This document shows positions 37,443 through 44,653 of a stretch of 64,000 bases of DNA, one piece after another. The notes under the pieces were generated by a model. The model was not told where the DNA came from, did no database searches, and saw only the letters and a program-made list of their open reading frames with translations. The stretch covers positions 1,674,001-1,738,000 of the forward strand of contig NZ_CP045994.1 in NCBI RefSeq assembly GCF_016899425.1, written 5' to 3'. The position numbers were made by a program, and so were the translations under genes. Each line of letters starts with the position of its first letter. Position 1 is the stretch's first letter. Source of the DNA: Burkholderia sp. MS389. Lineage in GTDB: Bacteria > Pseudomonadota > Gammaproteobacteria > Burkholderiales > Burkholderiaceae.

Positions 37443-38398
37443 ATGCGACGACTTCGGCGGCCGCCTACGGCCCGCTCGCCGGCGCAGACCTCGAGGCCGA
37501 GCTGGCGCAGGCCCGCGTCGCGGACGGCGATGCGCGCGATGCGGCCATCCTCGAACGTGACGGCGGCGCATCGGTCGTGCCGCTCGCGCGGCGGCGCGCG
37601 GGCGGTCCGGCATCCGACGACGCGGTCACGCTGTCGGGCGTCAGCAAGCGCTTCGGCGCCCGCACGGTGCTCGACAACGTCGAGCTGAACATCGCGCGCG
37701 GCAGCTTCGTCGCGATCGTCGGCCGCAGCGGCTGCGGGAAATCGACGCTGCTGCGTCTCGTCGCGGGACTCGAGCAGCCGAGCAGCGGCGCGCTCGTGAC
37801 GCACGGCGACGGCGGCGGCGCGCTCGATACGCGGATCATGTACCAGGACGCGCGCCTGCTGCCGTGGAAGACCGTGCTGCAGAACGTGATGCTGGGCCTC
37901 GGCCGCGGCGCGCGCGACCGGGCCCGCGCGGTGCTCGACGAAGTCGGGCTGCTGGAACGCGCGAACGACTGGCCCGCGCAACTGTCGGGCGGGCAGCGGC
38001 AGCGCGTCGCACTGGCCCGTGCGCTCGTGCACCGGCCGCAACTGCTGCTGCTCGACGAGCCGCTCGGCGCACTCGATGCGCTGACCCGCATCGAAATGCA
38101 CGCGCTGATCGAGCGCCTGTGGCGCGAACATCGATTCACCGCGCTGCTCGTCACGCACGACGTGCAGGAAGCCGTCGCGCTCGGCGACCGCATCCTGCTG
38201 ATCGAGCAGGGGCGGGTGGCGCTCGACCAGCCGGTGCCGCTCGACCGGCCGCGTGCCCGCGCGTCGGCGGCCTTCGCGGCACTCGAGGATCGCGTGCTGA
38301 AACGCGTGCTCGCCGGCGGCCCCGGCGCGGTCGATCAAGACACGCAGCATGAAGCAGACAAGGTTCGACCGGTCGGGCAGATCCGCTGGGCCGTTTAA
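37439..38398 (+). CDS. ssuB: aliphatic sulfonate ABC transporter ATPase
   Basis: 319 aa. About 60 N-terminal residues precede the ATPase fold and look disordered. Then Walker [12 protein letters not shown]-loop [11 protein letters not shown] (typical of SsuB), signature [16 protein letters not shown], Walker [13 protein letters not shown] and H-loop [12 protein letters not shown] overlaps the ssuC stop. No ssuA binding-protein gene is present in the window, so the substrate-binding subunit must come from elsewhere. Confidence 0.96.
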   Translation: MNATTSAAAYGPLAGADLEAELAQARVADGDARDAAILERDGGASVVPLARRRAGGPASDDAVTLSGVSKRFGARTVLDNVELNIARGSFVAIVGRSGCGKSTLLRLVAGLEQPSSGALVTHGDGGGALDTRIMYQDARLLPWKTVLQNVMLGLGRGARDRARAVLDEVGLLERANDWPAQLSGGQRQRVALARALVHRPQLLLLDEPLGALDALTRIEMHALIERLWREHRFTALLVTHDVQEAVALGDRILLIEQGRVALDQPVPLDRPRARASAAFAALEDRVLKRVLAGGPGAVDQDTQHEADKVRPVGQIRWAV

Positions 38399-38454
38399 TG
38401 CCGGGCGGCTCCGGCCGCCCGTTCTGAGACTTTTTCTTCGGAGCGATCATCCCG

Positions 38455-38670
38455 ATGAGCATCACCGCAATCAACGTACGTAACCAGTTCAAGGGCAAGG
38501 TCAAGGAGATCATTCGCGGGTCCGTGGTCTCCGAAGTCGACGTCGAGACGCCGTTCGGCATCGTCACGTCGGTGATCACCACCCGTTCGGTGGACGAACT
38601 CGAACTGAAGGTCGGCGCCGAAGTCGTCGCGCTCGTGAAGTCGACGGAAGTCTCGATCGCGCGTCTCTGA
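38455..38670 (+). CDS. mop: molbindin (single TOBE domain)
   Basis: 71 aa, one TOBE domain: NVRNQFKGKVKEIIRG, VDVETPFGIVTSVITT and VGAEVVALVKSTEVSIARL. Small cytoplasmic oxyanion-binding protein of the Mop type, usually molybdate storage, sometimes sulphate or tungstate. It follows ssuB by 56 nt with a GC hairpin (38402-38421) between, so may be read both with the ssu operon and separately. Confidence 0.92.
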   Translation: MSITAINVRNQFKGKVKEIIRGSVVSEVDVETPFGIVTSVITTRSVDELELKVGAEVVALVKSTEVSIARL

Positions 38671-38690
38671 GCGCGTGGGTCGCGCGTCGG

Positions 38691-38731
38691 TGCGGCGCCG
38701 CCGGGCAGGCAACGTGCCCGGCGGCGCCGCA
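38691..38731 (+). terminator. long hairpin after mop, probable terminator
   Basis: 17-bp perfect stem TGCGGCGCCGCCGGGCA / TGCCCGGCGGCGCCGCA, 7-nt loop, 20 nt after the mop stop. The following T-tract is poor (TTGCATT), so stopping efficiency is uncertain. Confidence 0.65.
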
Positions 38732-38817
38732 TTGCATTCGTGGAGCGCGTTTGCCTCGGTATTCGACTGCCGGACGAAGTGCTAGGATGGAACGACACCG
38801 ATGCCGGAGGCGAACGC

Positions 38818-39015
38818 ATGACCCCCATCCTTTCCCCCGAAGCCATCGAGGCGCTGAAATGGATCGACCAGTTCGGCGACAGCCGGCCGGTTCCCGCCGC
38901 GTTCAATGACGTTATCTACGCATTGCTGAACGACGGGCTGATCTATCAGGCGACGGCCGACCGGGTCGACCTGACGGCCGATGGCCGGTCATTTTTGTCA
39001 GACGAATACGATTGA
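38818..39015 (+). CDS. conserved small hypothetical protein
   Basis: 65 aa: SPEAIEALKWIDQFGD … FNDVIYALLNDGLIYQATAD … LTADGRSFLSDEYD. Predicted helix-rich with a beta wing, resembling a compact winged-helix fragment; no motif identifies a function. Start ATG 38818 has CGGAGG upstream (38805-38810). The next small gene begins 7 nt after its stop. Confidence 0.7.
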   Translation: MTPILSPEAIEALKWIDQFGDSRPVPAAFNDVIYALLNDGLIYQATADRVDLTADGRSFLSDEYD

Positions 39016-39022
39016 GCGCGCG

Positions 39023-39268
39023 ATGGAACCGAGAGGCAGCGACCTCGGCGATTTCAGCGAGCCGTACCGCGGCTTCGAGATCGAGGTGAAGACCGAGCAG
39101 GTCTGGGACGGCGAGCATGCGCATTACCGCGTGCTGCGAGGCGATACCGTGCGGATCGACTGGCGGCTGGTCAAGGTCGACGGGATGCTGTTGACCGAGC
39201 GGCACGTGATCGAGCGCGTGTTCGACGAGGCGCGCCGGGCGGTCGATGCGGAGCTGGGCGACCGGTAG
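39023..39268 (+). CDS. conserved small hypothetical protein
   Basis: 81 aa, acidic N-terminus then YRGFEIEVKTEQVWDGEHAH, HYRVLRGDTVRIDWRLVKVDG and HVIERVFDEARRAVDAEL. A small alpha/beta protein with no recognised family name. ATG 39023 is chosen; an in-frame upstream ATG at 38981 overlaps the preceding gene. Lies between another small gene and dusA and is probably co-transcribed with its upstream neighbour. Confidence 0.75.
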   Translation: MEPRGSDLGDFSEPYRGFEIEVKTEQVWDGEHAHYRVLRGDTVRIDWRLVKVDGMLLTERHVIERVFDEARRAVDAELGDR

Positions 39269-39349
39269 CGCGCGTGTCGGGCGGGCATGGCCGGGATTGC
39301 GGTAAAATACCCGGTTGTTTCCGCGCCGCCTGGCCTGTACCCGAATTCC

Positions 39350-40384
39350 ATGTCCGTTTCGTCCTCGCTTCCTCCCCGCCGTGTATCGGTCGCGCCAATG
39401 CTCGACTGGACCGACCGCCATTGCCGGTCGTTCCACCGCACGCTGACGCGCAATACGTGGCTGTATACGGAGATGATCACGACGGGCGCGCTGCTGTTCG
39501 GCGATGCCCAGCGGCATCTTGCGTTCACGCCGAGCGAATCGCCGGTCGCGCTGCAACTCGGCGGCAGCGAGCGGGACGACCTCGCGCGCGCGGCGAAGCT
39601 CGGCGAGCAGTGGGGCTACGACGAAATCAACTTGAATTGCGGTTGCCCATCCGAGCGCGTGCAACGCGGCGCGTTCGGTGCATGCCTGATGAACGAGCCG
39701 CAGCTCGTCGCCGACTGCGTGAAGGCGATGCGCGATGCGGTGTCGGTGCCGGTCACGGTCAAGCACCGGATCGGCGTCGATGCGGTCGAGGACTACGCGT
39801 TCGTGCGCGACTTCGTCGGCACGGTGGCCGAGGCCGGTTGCGAAACGTTCGTCGTGCATGCCCGCAACGCGATCCTGAAGGGGCTGTCGCCGAAGGAGAA
39901 TCGCGAGATCCCGCCGCTCAAGTACGACTATGCGTATCGGTTGAAGCGCGATTTTCCGTCGCTGGAGATCGTGATCAATGGTGGCATCACGACGCTCGAT
40001 GAAGTCGCGCAGCATCTGGAGCATGTCGACGGCGTGATGCTCGGCCGCGAGGCGTATCACAACCCGTACGTGCTGGCGGAGGTCGATGCGCGCTTCTACG
40101 GATCGAGCGCGGCGGTGCCGACGCGCGAAGCGGCCGAAGCGCAACTGATCGCGTATTGCGCGGCCGAGCTGAAGCGCGGCACCTACCTCGGCGCGATCGT
40201 GCGGCACGCACTCGGGTTGTATCGCGGCATGCCGGGCGCGCGTGGCTGGCGTCGCGTGCTGTCCGACAACAAGAAGCTCGCACGCGGCGATCTGGCCGTG
40301 TTCGACGAGGCACGCGCGCATCTGAACGAAGCCGAAGAATTTTTTGAAAAAAAGGCTTTGCAAGATTCAAAAGTGTTCGTATAA
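39350..40384 (+). CDS. dusA: tRNA-dihydrouridine(20/20a) synthase
   Basis: FMN enzyme reducing U20/U20a in the tRNA D-loop. 344 aa. TIM barrel with VSVAPMLDWTDRHCRSFHR (FMN loop), NLNCGCPSERVQRGAFGACLM (catalytic Cys in FGACLM), VHARNAILKGLSPKENR and GVMLGREAYHNPY, all DusA-type blocks. ATG 39350 starts the conserved part; 39287 is an alternative in-frame start. It lies directly upstream of a tRNA gene, whose promoter is inside the 3' end of dusA. Confidence 0.96.
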   Translation: MSVSSSLPPRRVSVAPMLDWTDRHCRSFHRTLTRNTWLYTEMITTGALLFGDAQRHLAFTPSESPVALQLGGSERDDLARAAKLGEQWGYDEINLNCGCPSERVQRGAFGACLMNEPQLVADCVKAMRDAVSVPVTVKHRIGVDAVEDYAFVRDFVGTVAEAGCETFVVHARNAILKGLSPKENREIPPLKYDYAYRLKRDFPSLEIVINGGITTLDEVAQHLEHVDGVMLGREAYHNPYVLAEVDARFYGSSAAVPTREAAEAQLIAYCAAELKRGTYLGAIVRHALGLYRGMPGARGWRRVLSDNKKLARGDLAVFDEARAHLNEAEEFFEKKALQDSKVFV

Positions 40385-40385
40385 T
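40358..40385 (+). promoter_or_regulatory. sigma-70 promoter of tRNA-His, inside the dusA 3' end
   Basis: TTGCAA (40358-40363), 16-nt spacer, TATAAT (40380-40385). The -10 covers the dusA stop codon; the tRNA 5' end is about 54 nt downstream. Confidence 0.83.
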
Positions 40386-40438
40386 CTTGTTCTTCGCTGC
40401 TGAAACAAAACAGCGAAACGAAGCAAGCAGTATCAGTG

Positions 40439-40514
40439 GTGGCTGTAGCTCAGTTGGTAGAGTCCAGGATTGTGATTCCTGTCGTCGTGGGTTCGAGTCC
40501 CATCAGCCACCCCA
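40439..40514 (+). tRNA. tRNA-His(GTG)
   Basis: 76 nt: acceptor GTGGCTG pairs with CAGCCAC; D-arm AGCTCAGTTGGTAGAGT; anticodon loop TTGTGAT (GTG) on stem CAGGA/TCCTG; T-arm GTGGGTTCGAGTCCCAT; discriminator C and encoded CCA. The extra G-1 typical of tRNA-His is encoded at 40438. Confidence 0.98.
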
Positions 40515-40526
40515 ACAAATTCAAGC

Positions 40527-40558
40527 AAAAAGCCCGGTTCATTGAACCGGGCTTTTTG
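40527..40558 (+). terminator. terminator of tRNA-His
   Basis: Inverted repeat AGCCCGGTTCA / TGAACCGGGCT flanked by an A-run and five T, just after the tRNA. Confidence 0.93.
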
Positions 40559-40960
40559 CTTTCTGGCGTTCGGACACAGCTAATGCGTGTCTTGGTCCCG
40601 GCTTCTTTAACGAAGTGGCATTCCCGTATTCAGCGAATCAACCACGGCGCCATTTCGGCCTCGCGCGCGTCAAAAGAGCGGTTGCATAAATCGAGTCGTC
40701 CCGGCGATATGACTTCGCTACCGAATATGAGACCTCGAATGAGACGACGCGGGCAGGTATCGGAATCGGGCGCGCGATCGTTCGTGGTATCGACGGATGG
40801 CCGCTTGTCCCGCATCGCCGATGTGGATGACGGAGATGGCGACGAGGCCCCCGGGCCTGCTTCGTATCGCGTTTCCTTGTCGTTGCGCTGACAACGTTCG
40901 TACCATGCTCGCGCCGTTTCCTTTCCCGCCTAAGGTTCCCGCGCGCCGTGCCGTTATCTT
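40559..40960 (+). other. gene-poor stretch after tRNA-His
   Basis: About 400 bp in which no reading frame looks coding: frames here run through the tRNA or lack start sites and family resemblance. Nothing else is recognised until the structured element at 40965. No repeat of the tRNA-His 3' end was seen, so no attachment site is called. Confidence 0.5.
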
Positions 40961-40964
40961 CTCT

Positions 40965-41035
40965 GGACAGCCCTCGTGCCTCGAATGCTGATCCGTTTTC
41001 TTGCCTGCTCGCGCTAAACGCGAGCGGGCTTTTTT
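40965..41035 (+). ncRNA. candidate small RNA A (CTCGTGC-core element)
   Basis: Core CCTCGTGCC at 40972-40980, a C/T-rich linker, then a strong terminator: 11-bp stem 41003-41013 / 41019-41029 (GCCTGCTCGCG / CGCGAGCGGGC, one wobble), loop CTAAA and six T. No gene precedes it on this strand except the already terminated tRNA, so the terminator should belong to a short independent RNA. The 5' end is a guess. Confidence 0.5.
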
Positions 41036-41104
41036 CGTTTACGGCCGCTCGTAACCGGCTGATTGGCGGAATCGAACAAGGGCTTGGCGCAAACCGACAA
41101 AGCG

Positions 41105-41130
41105 CAACAGTCTTACATGCGTGTAATGTA
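41105..41130 (+). other. placeholder boundary between candidate RNAs A and B
   Basis: Coordinates are inverted and this entry marks no biological feature; the RNA B element is given in the next entry. Confidence 0.
41105..41130 (+). other. no feature
   Basis: Void entry; see candidate small RNA B at 41131-41105 region described next. Confidence 0.
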
Positions 41131-41205
41131 GGACCTTCCTCGTGCCCTCATGCTTTGCAGGGCCGTTCGATCCCGACGACCGGAGAAGGTGTCGGGATTT
41201 TTTTT
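41131..41205 (+). ncRNA. candidate small RNA B (CTCGTGC-core element)
   Basis: Core CTTCCTCGTGCCC at 41135-41147, a small hairpin GCCCT … AGGGC, then a terminator with stem ATCCCGAC (41170-41177) / GTCGGGAT (41191-41198) and eight T (41198-41205). It begins about 166 nt after the matching core of element A. The segment TCCTCGTG is exactly complementary to CACGAGGA (41300-41307), the ribosome site region of the acetyltransferase gene downstream. The promoter is not clear; a weak TAATGT lies at 41124-41129. Confidence 0.5.
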
Positions 41206-41317
41206 GGGCGCTCGCCGACGATCGCCGACAAGCCCTGCGAAATGCATCCCGCAAAGCGCGGTATATTTTGCGACGACACAGGCCGATCAAGAGAACCTAC
41301 ACGAGGAGTGGCTATCG

Positions 41318-41830
41318 ATGCCGGACACGGTCACACTGCGCGCCGCGACGCGGCCCGACGCGAGCCACATTGCTCGCCTGCACACGCTGAGCTGGCAAAC
41401 CGCCTATAGCCACATCCTTCCGGCCAGCTATCTGTCCGACGAGGTGCCGACGGAGCATGCGATCCGGTGGCGCAACTATTTCGATCGCAACGAGAGTGAG
41501 TGGGGTCTCGTGCTGATCGCCGAGTCGAACGGCGAGCCCGTCGGCTTCGTCAGCGCCGAGCGCCCCGTCGATCCGGCGCTGGGTGTGCTGCTCGACTGCC
41601 TGCACGTTCATCCTTCGCATCACGGCGGCGGCACGGGCAAGCGCATGATCGAAGCCGTTCGCGCATGGGCTCGCTCGATCGGCGTGGACAAGGTCCATCT
41701 GCAGGTACTCGAGGGCAACGTGCGTGCGATCGGGTTCTACGAACACAACGGCTGGCAATTGGCCGGTGTCGAAACGTGTCGCATCGGCCAGACGCAAGTC
41801 ACCGACCGGATTTACGCAATCCACGCTTGA
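41318..41830 (+). CDS. GNAT-family N-acetyltransferase
   Basis: 170 aa. Acetyl-CoA site motif A: LLDCLHVHPSHHGGGTGKRMIEA (split here as LHVHPSHHGGGTGKRM), followed by VHLQVLEGNVRAIGFYEHNGW, the usual motif B. N-terminal part TLRAATRPDASHIARLHTLS and SWQTAYSHILP resemble RimI/PhnO-like acetyltransferases; the substrate is unknown. Start ATG 41318 has GAGGAG 10 nt upstream. The leader contains a sequence complementary to the candidate small RNA core just upstream. Confidence 0.9.
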   Translation: MPDTVTLRAATRPDASHIARLHTLSWQTAYSHILPASYLSDEVPTEHAIRWRNYFDRNESEWGLVLIAESNGEPVGFVSAERPVDPALGVLLDCLHVHPSHHGGGTGKRMIEAVRAWARSIGVDKVHLQVLEGNVRAIGFYEHNGWQLAGVETCRIGQTQVTDRIYAIHA

Positions 41831-41924
41831 ACGCCGGCCGGCATCGATGCGAGCGGCGGCAAGCGAGTGCAATTGCGCCTGGCTGCTAGGGAAGCGCCGG
41901 GTGAAAGCCGAACGGGCTTTGCCC

Positions 41925-42389
41925 TCACTCGCCGCAATACCGCACAAGCAAATCGGCTTCGGTCTCGTGAATTTCGACGGGCAAGATCGTCGCGCCGGCA
42001 TAGGCGAGATAGCGCGCGCGATGCTGGCCGTTACGGAACGATGCGACGCCGATTTTCGACAGGCCGGGAATGCCGAGCAACGTTCGCGTTCTCGTCTCGC
42101 GAAACGTGATGAACGGCATGTCCGGAATCCGGTCCTGGCCCGGATCGAGAAATTCGCGAATGCCCGCGGCTTTTCCAGGGGCCCAGTACTGGACCGACGG
42201 CAACACATAGTCGGTGGTGTCCCGGTCGGCGCAGGCGAGCAGTTTACTCAGGTCGATCGTCACGACCCGATGGCGAGAGTCGTCGGACGAGAATACCCGC
42301 TTGAGGTGCGTGTAGGCATAGGGAACGTGCCCGGGAAGCTGGACGATCCAGACATCTACGCCGCTTTGTCGTGCGTGAGCGAGCGTCAT
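41925..42389 (-). CDS. plasmid fertility inhibition factor-like protein (ParB/sulfiredoxin-like fold)
   Basis: 154 aa from ATG 42389 (AGAGGAA 5 nt upstream). The C-terminal block GVASFRNGQHRARYLAYAGA then ILPVEI is the NG-x-HR-x-R pattern shared by ParB/sulfiredoxin-fold proteins, including the FiwA/Osa fertility-inhibition factors. Osa and FiwA block conjugative DNA transfer by co-resident plasmids. No plasmid genes lie nearby, so a chromosomal copy could be a plasmid relic or a defence against conjugation. Family assignment is from remembered motif similarity and is moderate. Confidence 0.6.
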   Translation of the reverse strand: MTLAHARQSGVDVWIVQLPGHVPYAYTHLKRVFSSDDSRHRVVTIDLSKLLACADRDTTDYVLPSVQYWAPGKAAGIREFLDPGQDRIPDMPFITFRETRTRTLLGIPGLSKIGVASFRNGQHRARYLAYAGATILPVEIHETEADLLVRYCGE

Positions 42390-42669
42390 TATTTCCTCTG
42401 GTAGCGCAAGCGGTCTTTGTGATCCGAGTTTAGCAGCGCGGACGGCTGCGCAGCAGGTCGAGACCAAAAATAGGAAAACAGAGCGACTTGCGGCTCAATC
42501 TGCAAAAGGAATGGGGGCGGCCATCCGTTGACGGCCCATATCGACGGGCCGCAACAATATCGCGATACGGCCAGCGAGAATGAAGCGCTGCGCGAAATTC
42601 TCGCAAGATTCATACTGTGTGGCGAAGCATGCGTCACGCACCGGGCATCACGAAAACTGAGAGGGCACA

Positions 42670-43080
42670 TTGAACGGAGAGGCCAAGTCGTCGAAACTCG
42701 AGATCGACCATCTCGATTACCGCTTCACGGCAACGCTCGAAATCACGGAGTCCGGCCGTACCGCCGTTGTCGACAGGCAACTCGAGTCCGAGGTACGCAG
42801 CAAGACGCTCGGGTGGATCGTGTTCGATCGTTTTCTCGAGCGGAACGATTTCGCCGATGAGGCGGACGCGCGCGCCAATATCGTCGACTGGCTGGCGCGG
42901 CTGGCCGATCCGAGGTCCGTTGCCTCGGCCGAGATTGCGAAGGCGCGCGCGGTGGCAACCGGCGTGGTGGCGGCAGATCTGTCGACAGCCGAAATCGTCG
43001 GCGGCGTCGCTATTGAAATCGCCGGCAATCTCGACTGGATCGATAGGACGGTCGACTGGTTTTCCAGTGGTGCGTTGTAG
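42670..43080 (+). CDS. hypothetical protein
   Basis: 136 aa from a TTG at 42670, with GAGAGGG about 7 nt upstream; no ATG or GTG start gives a comparable product. Acidic, soluble: DHLDYRFTATLEITESG, GWIVFDRFLERNDFADEADA, then helix-rich AEIAKARAVATGVVAADL and GGVAIEIAGNLDWIDR. No family recognised. It stands between two blocks of non-coding structured DNA. Confidence 0.6.
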   Translation: MNGEAKSSKLEIDHLDYRFTATLEITESGRTAVVDRQLESEVRSKTLGWIVFDRFLERNDFADEADARANIVDWLARLADPRSVASAEIAKARAVATGVVAADLSTAEIVGGVAIEIAGNLDWIDRTVDWFSSGAL

Positions 43081-43408
43081 CGACGAACGCGTGTTTTCGT
43101 GACGTAGATCATTGCGCGCAAGAAATTCCGCACATAAAAATGAGATGGAAATCGCATTGCGCAAAAAAATAGAATAATCCTGCTTTGACAATATCTGCGA
43201 CTTACCGGAAACTGCCGCGGGTCTGAAAACGAGATTTGAATTAAAAAGAAATAAAAGGCTGGAATGAAAAACCGAACGCGGTCGGCCGGTTCCTCGCGCT
43301 TGAATCACGATGGTATTCGCCGGCACGCGCGCATGCCGGTTGCCGTCGCGTTGTCACTAAAGGGTGAGTTGCCGCACAGACCGTCGCGCAGCCCGCGATC
43401 ACAATTTG
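43081..43408 (+). other. AT-rich gene-free stretch
   Basis: About 330 bp, the first 190 clearly richer in A/T than the surroundings (runs such as AAAAAAATAGAATAAT at 43162-43177 and TTAAAAAGAAATAAAAGG). The octamer CATTGCGC occurs twice (near 43111 and 43155). No gene is supported. Composition suggests acquired DNA or a regulatory region. Confidence 0.5.
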
Positions 43409-43479
43409 ACCGGTTGACCGTTCTTCCCCGGCCCGGTCAACCGTTTCCCCGCTCGCTCGTGCAGGAGCGGGGGCTTTTT
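43409..43479 (+). ncRNA. candidate small RNA C (pyrimidine-loop hairpin plus terminator)
   Basis: First hairpin: perfect 10-bp stem CGGTTGACCG (43411-43420) / CGGTCAACCG (43434-43443) with a 13-nt loop TTCTTCCCCGGCC. Second: terminator stem CCCCGCTC (43447-43454) / GAGCGGGG (43465-43472), loop GCTCGTGCAG containing the shared core CTCGTGC, then GCTTTTT. An exposed pyrimidine-rich loop like UUCUUCCCC is typical of small RNAs that pair with Shine-Dalgarno sequences. Confidence 0.55.
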
Positions 43480-43590
43480 GCCCCCCGACGCCGGAAGATT
43501 GCGTCGGCGGAATCGGACAGGCGTTCGGCGGGCTGCGCGACGGCACACGTTCGCCCCCGACATCCGTTCGCCCGATCCGGACGAATTGCT

Positions 43591-43686
43591 TTCCTCGTGC
43601 CTGAGCGAACCCTCAGGCCCATCGCCGGTCCTTGCCGGCGATGCCTTGTCCCGGCGGCGCGTCACAGCGCTGCCGGGATGTTTTTT
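43591..43686 (+). ncRNA. candidate small RNA D (three-hairpin CTCGTGC element)
   Basis: Core TTCCTCGTGCC at 43591-43601. Hairpin 1: GCCTGAG (43599-43605) / CTCAGGC (43612-43618). Hairpin 2: 9-bp CATCGCCGG (43620-43628) / CCGGCGATG (43635-43643), loop TCCTTG. Hairpin 3: 12-bp terminator stem 43649-43660 / 43667-43678 followed by TGTTTTTT. Three consecutive perfect stems in 96 nt ending in a terminator are hard to explain as anything but a structured RNA. It converges on the end of the minus-strand gene at 43727. Confidence 0.62.
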
Positions 43687-43726
43687 GCGTCACGTCACAT
43701 CGCGCGTCACGGGCATCGCGCTCCGC

Positions 43727-44470
43727 TCAGCCCGCCTGTTCGACGCTGGTTTCCCATCCGTCATAGTTGCCGCCGAGCGCGCGCACCTCGCGATTGAGCG
43801 CGACCGTGTGGCGCGTGACGTCGGCGAGCGCCATCGTGCCTTCGTGCGAAAACCGCACCGCCGACTTGCCGTCCTCGGTCGGCGCGACCGATTCGACCGG
43901 ATAGCCTTTCGCTTCGGCCCAGTCCGCGAACTGGTGCGCGTCGCTCGGGTCGGGGAAGTACGCCCAGTGCATCACGCGCCGGCTCACGTCCGGCGCGTCG
44001 CCTTGCTGCCGCAGCGCGTCCAGCGTGCGCATGTCGCGCATGATCTGCCAGTCGTCGTCGGTCGGGTAGAGCGTCTGCCAGTATGTCGTCTTGTCGGGGT
44101 CGTCCTGATGGGCATACTGAAGCGCATAGGTCGTCTGGTCGGCCAGCGAGTCGACGATCTCCGCGGCCGCCTCTTCGTCGAACGGCACGTAGAAAAGAAA
44201 ATCCCGGTTGCCGTCGACGGTGATGCGGCCGACCTGCACGCCGCCTTTCGCGACGATCGCGGCGTCGAGCAGATCCTCGATCTTCGCGAGATCGGCGAAT
44301 TCGTCGCCGGTCGGCAGACCTTCGGGCGACGGATGTGCAAAGGGGACGCGCACGCTGAGCAGCGACGTGCGCGGATCGCCTTCGGCGATTTCCGCAAAGC
44401 CGTGATTGAAGCTGATGAAAGCCTGATGGTCGCCCATTCTGGCAGGGAAGGTTCCCCAGGCGTCGCTCAT
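43727..44470 (-). CDS. DUF695 + RraB-like two-domain protein
   Basis: 247 aa from ATG 44470. Residues about 1-130 fit the DUF695 pattern (WGTFPARMGDHQAFISFNHG, LLSVRVPFAHPSPEGLP, GGVQVGRITVDGNRDFLFYV). Residues about 140-245 resemble RraB, an inhibitor of RNase E (DWQIMRDMRTLDALRQQGD, VMHWAYFPDPSDAHQFADWA, LNREVRALGGNYDGWE). RraB binds the RNase E scaffold in gammaproteobacteria; whether this fusion does so is unknown. The N-domain may be a separate module of unknown role. Confidence 0.8.
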   Translation of the reverse strand: MSDAWGTFPARMGDHQAFISFNHGFAEIAEGDPRTSLLSVRVPFAHPSPEGLPTGDEFADLAKIEDLLDAAIVAKGGVQVGRITVDGNRDFLFYVPFDEEAAAEIVDSLADQTTYALQYAHQDDPDKTTYWQTLYPTDDDWQIMRDMRTLDALRQQGDAPDVSRRVMHWAYFPDPSDAHQFADWAEAKGYPVESVAPTEDGKSAVRFSHEGTMALADVTRHTVALNREVRALGGNYDGWETSVEQAG

Positions 44471-44653
44471 GTGTTTCTCCCGTACACGATTGTCTGTTGA
44501 CGGTTGCAAAGCGTCCCAATGTATCATCGAAAATCGCGTTGGCCGGAGCCGCGCACCCGATCGCGGGCCGTGTGCGCCGCGCCCGCGGGATCCGGGCTGT
44601 TCGCAGCGCGCCGCATGCATGCGGCCGGCCGCAAAAATTCAAGGGAGATGCCG

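Noticed and set aside
40338..40360. A-AAA-AAG slippery heptamer in frame near the dusA end, preceded by TTTTTT
   Set aside because: A -1 shift there would read on through the tRNA-His gene, which makes a meaningful product implausible; the normal stop follows 10 codons later.
40439..40558. tRNA-His 3' end as an integration (att) site for the following accessory block
   Set aside because: No direct repeat of the tRNA 3' end and no integrase gene were seen downstream to 44 kb.
40559..40960. Open frames after tRNA-His as possible small genes
   Set aside because: They run through the tRNA or terminator, or lack a ribosome site and family resemblance.
41130..41130. Two void placeholder entries in the feature list near 41130 with end before start
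   Set aside because: They describe no feature and carry zero confidence; the real element is the candidate RNA at 41131-41205.
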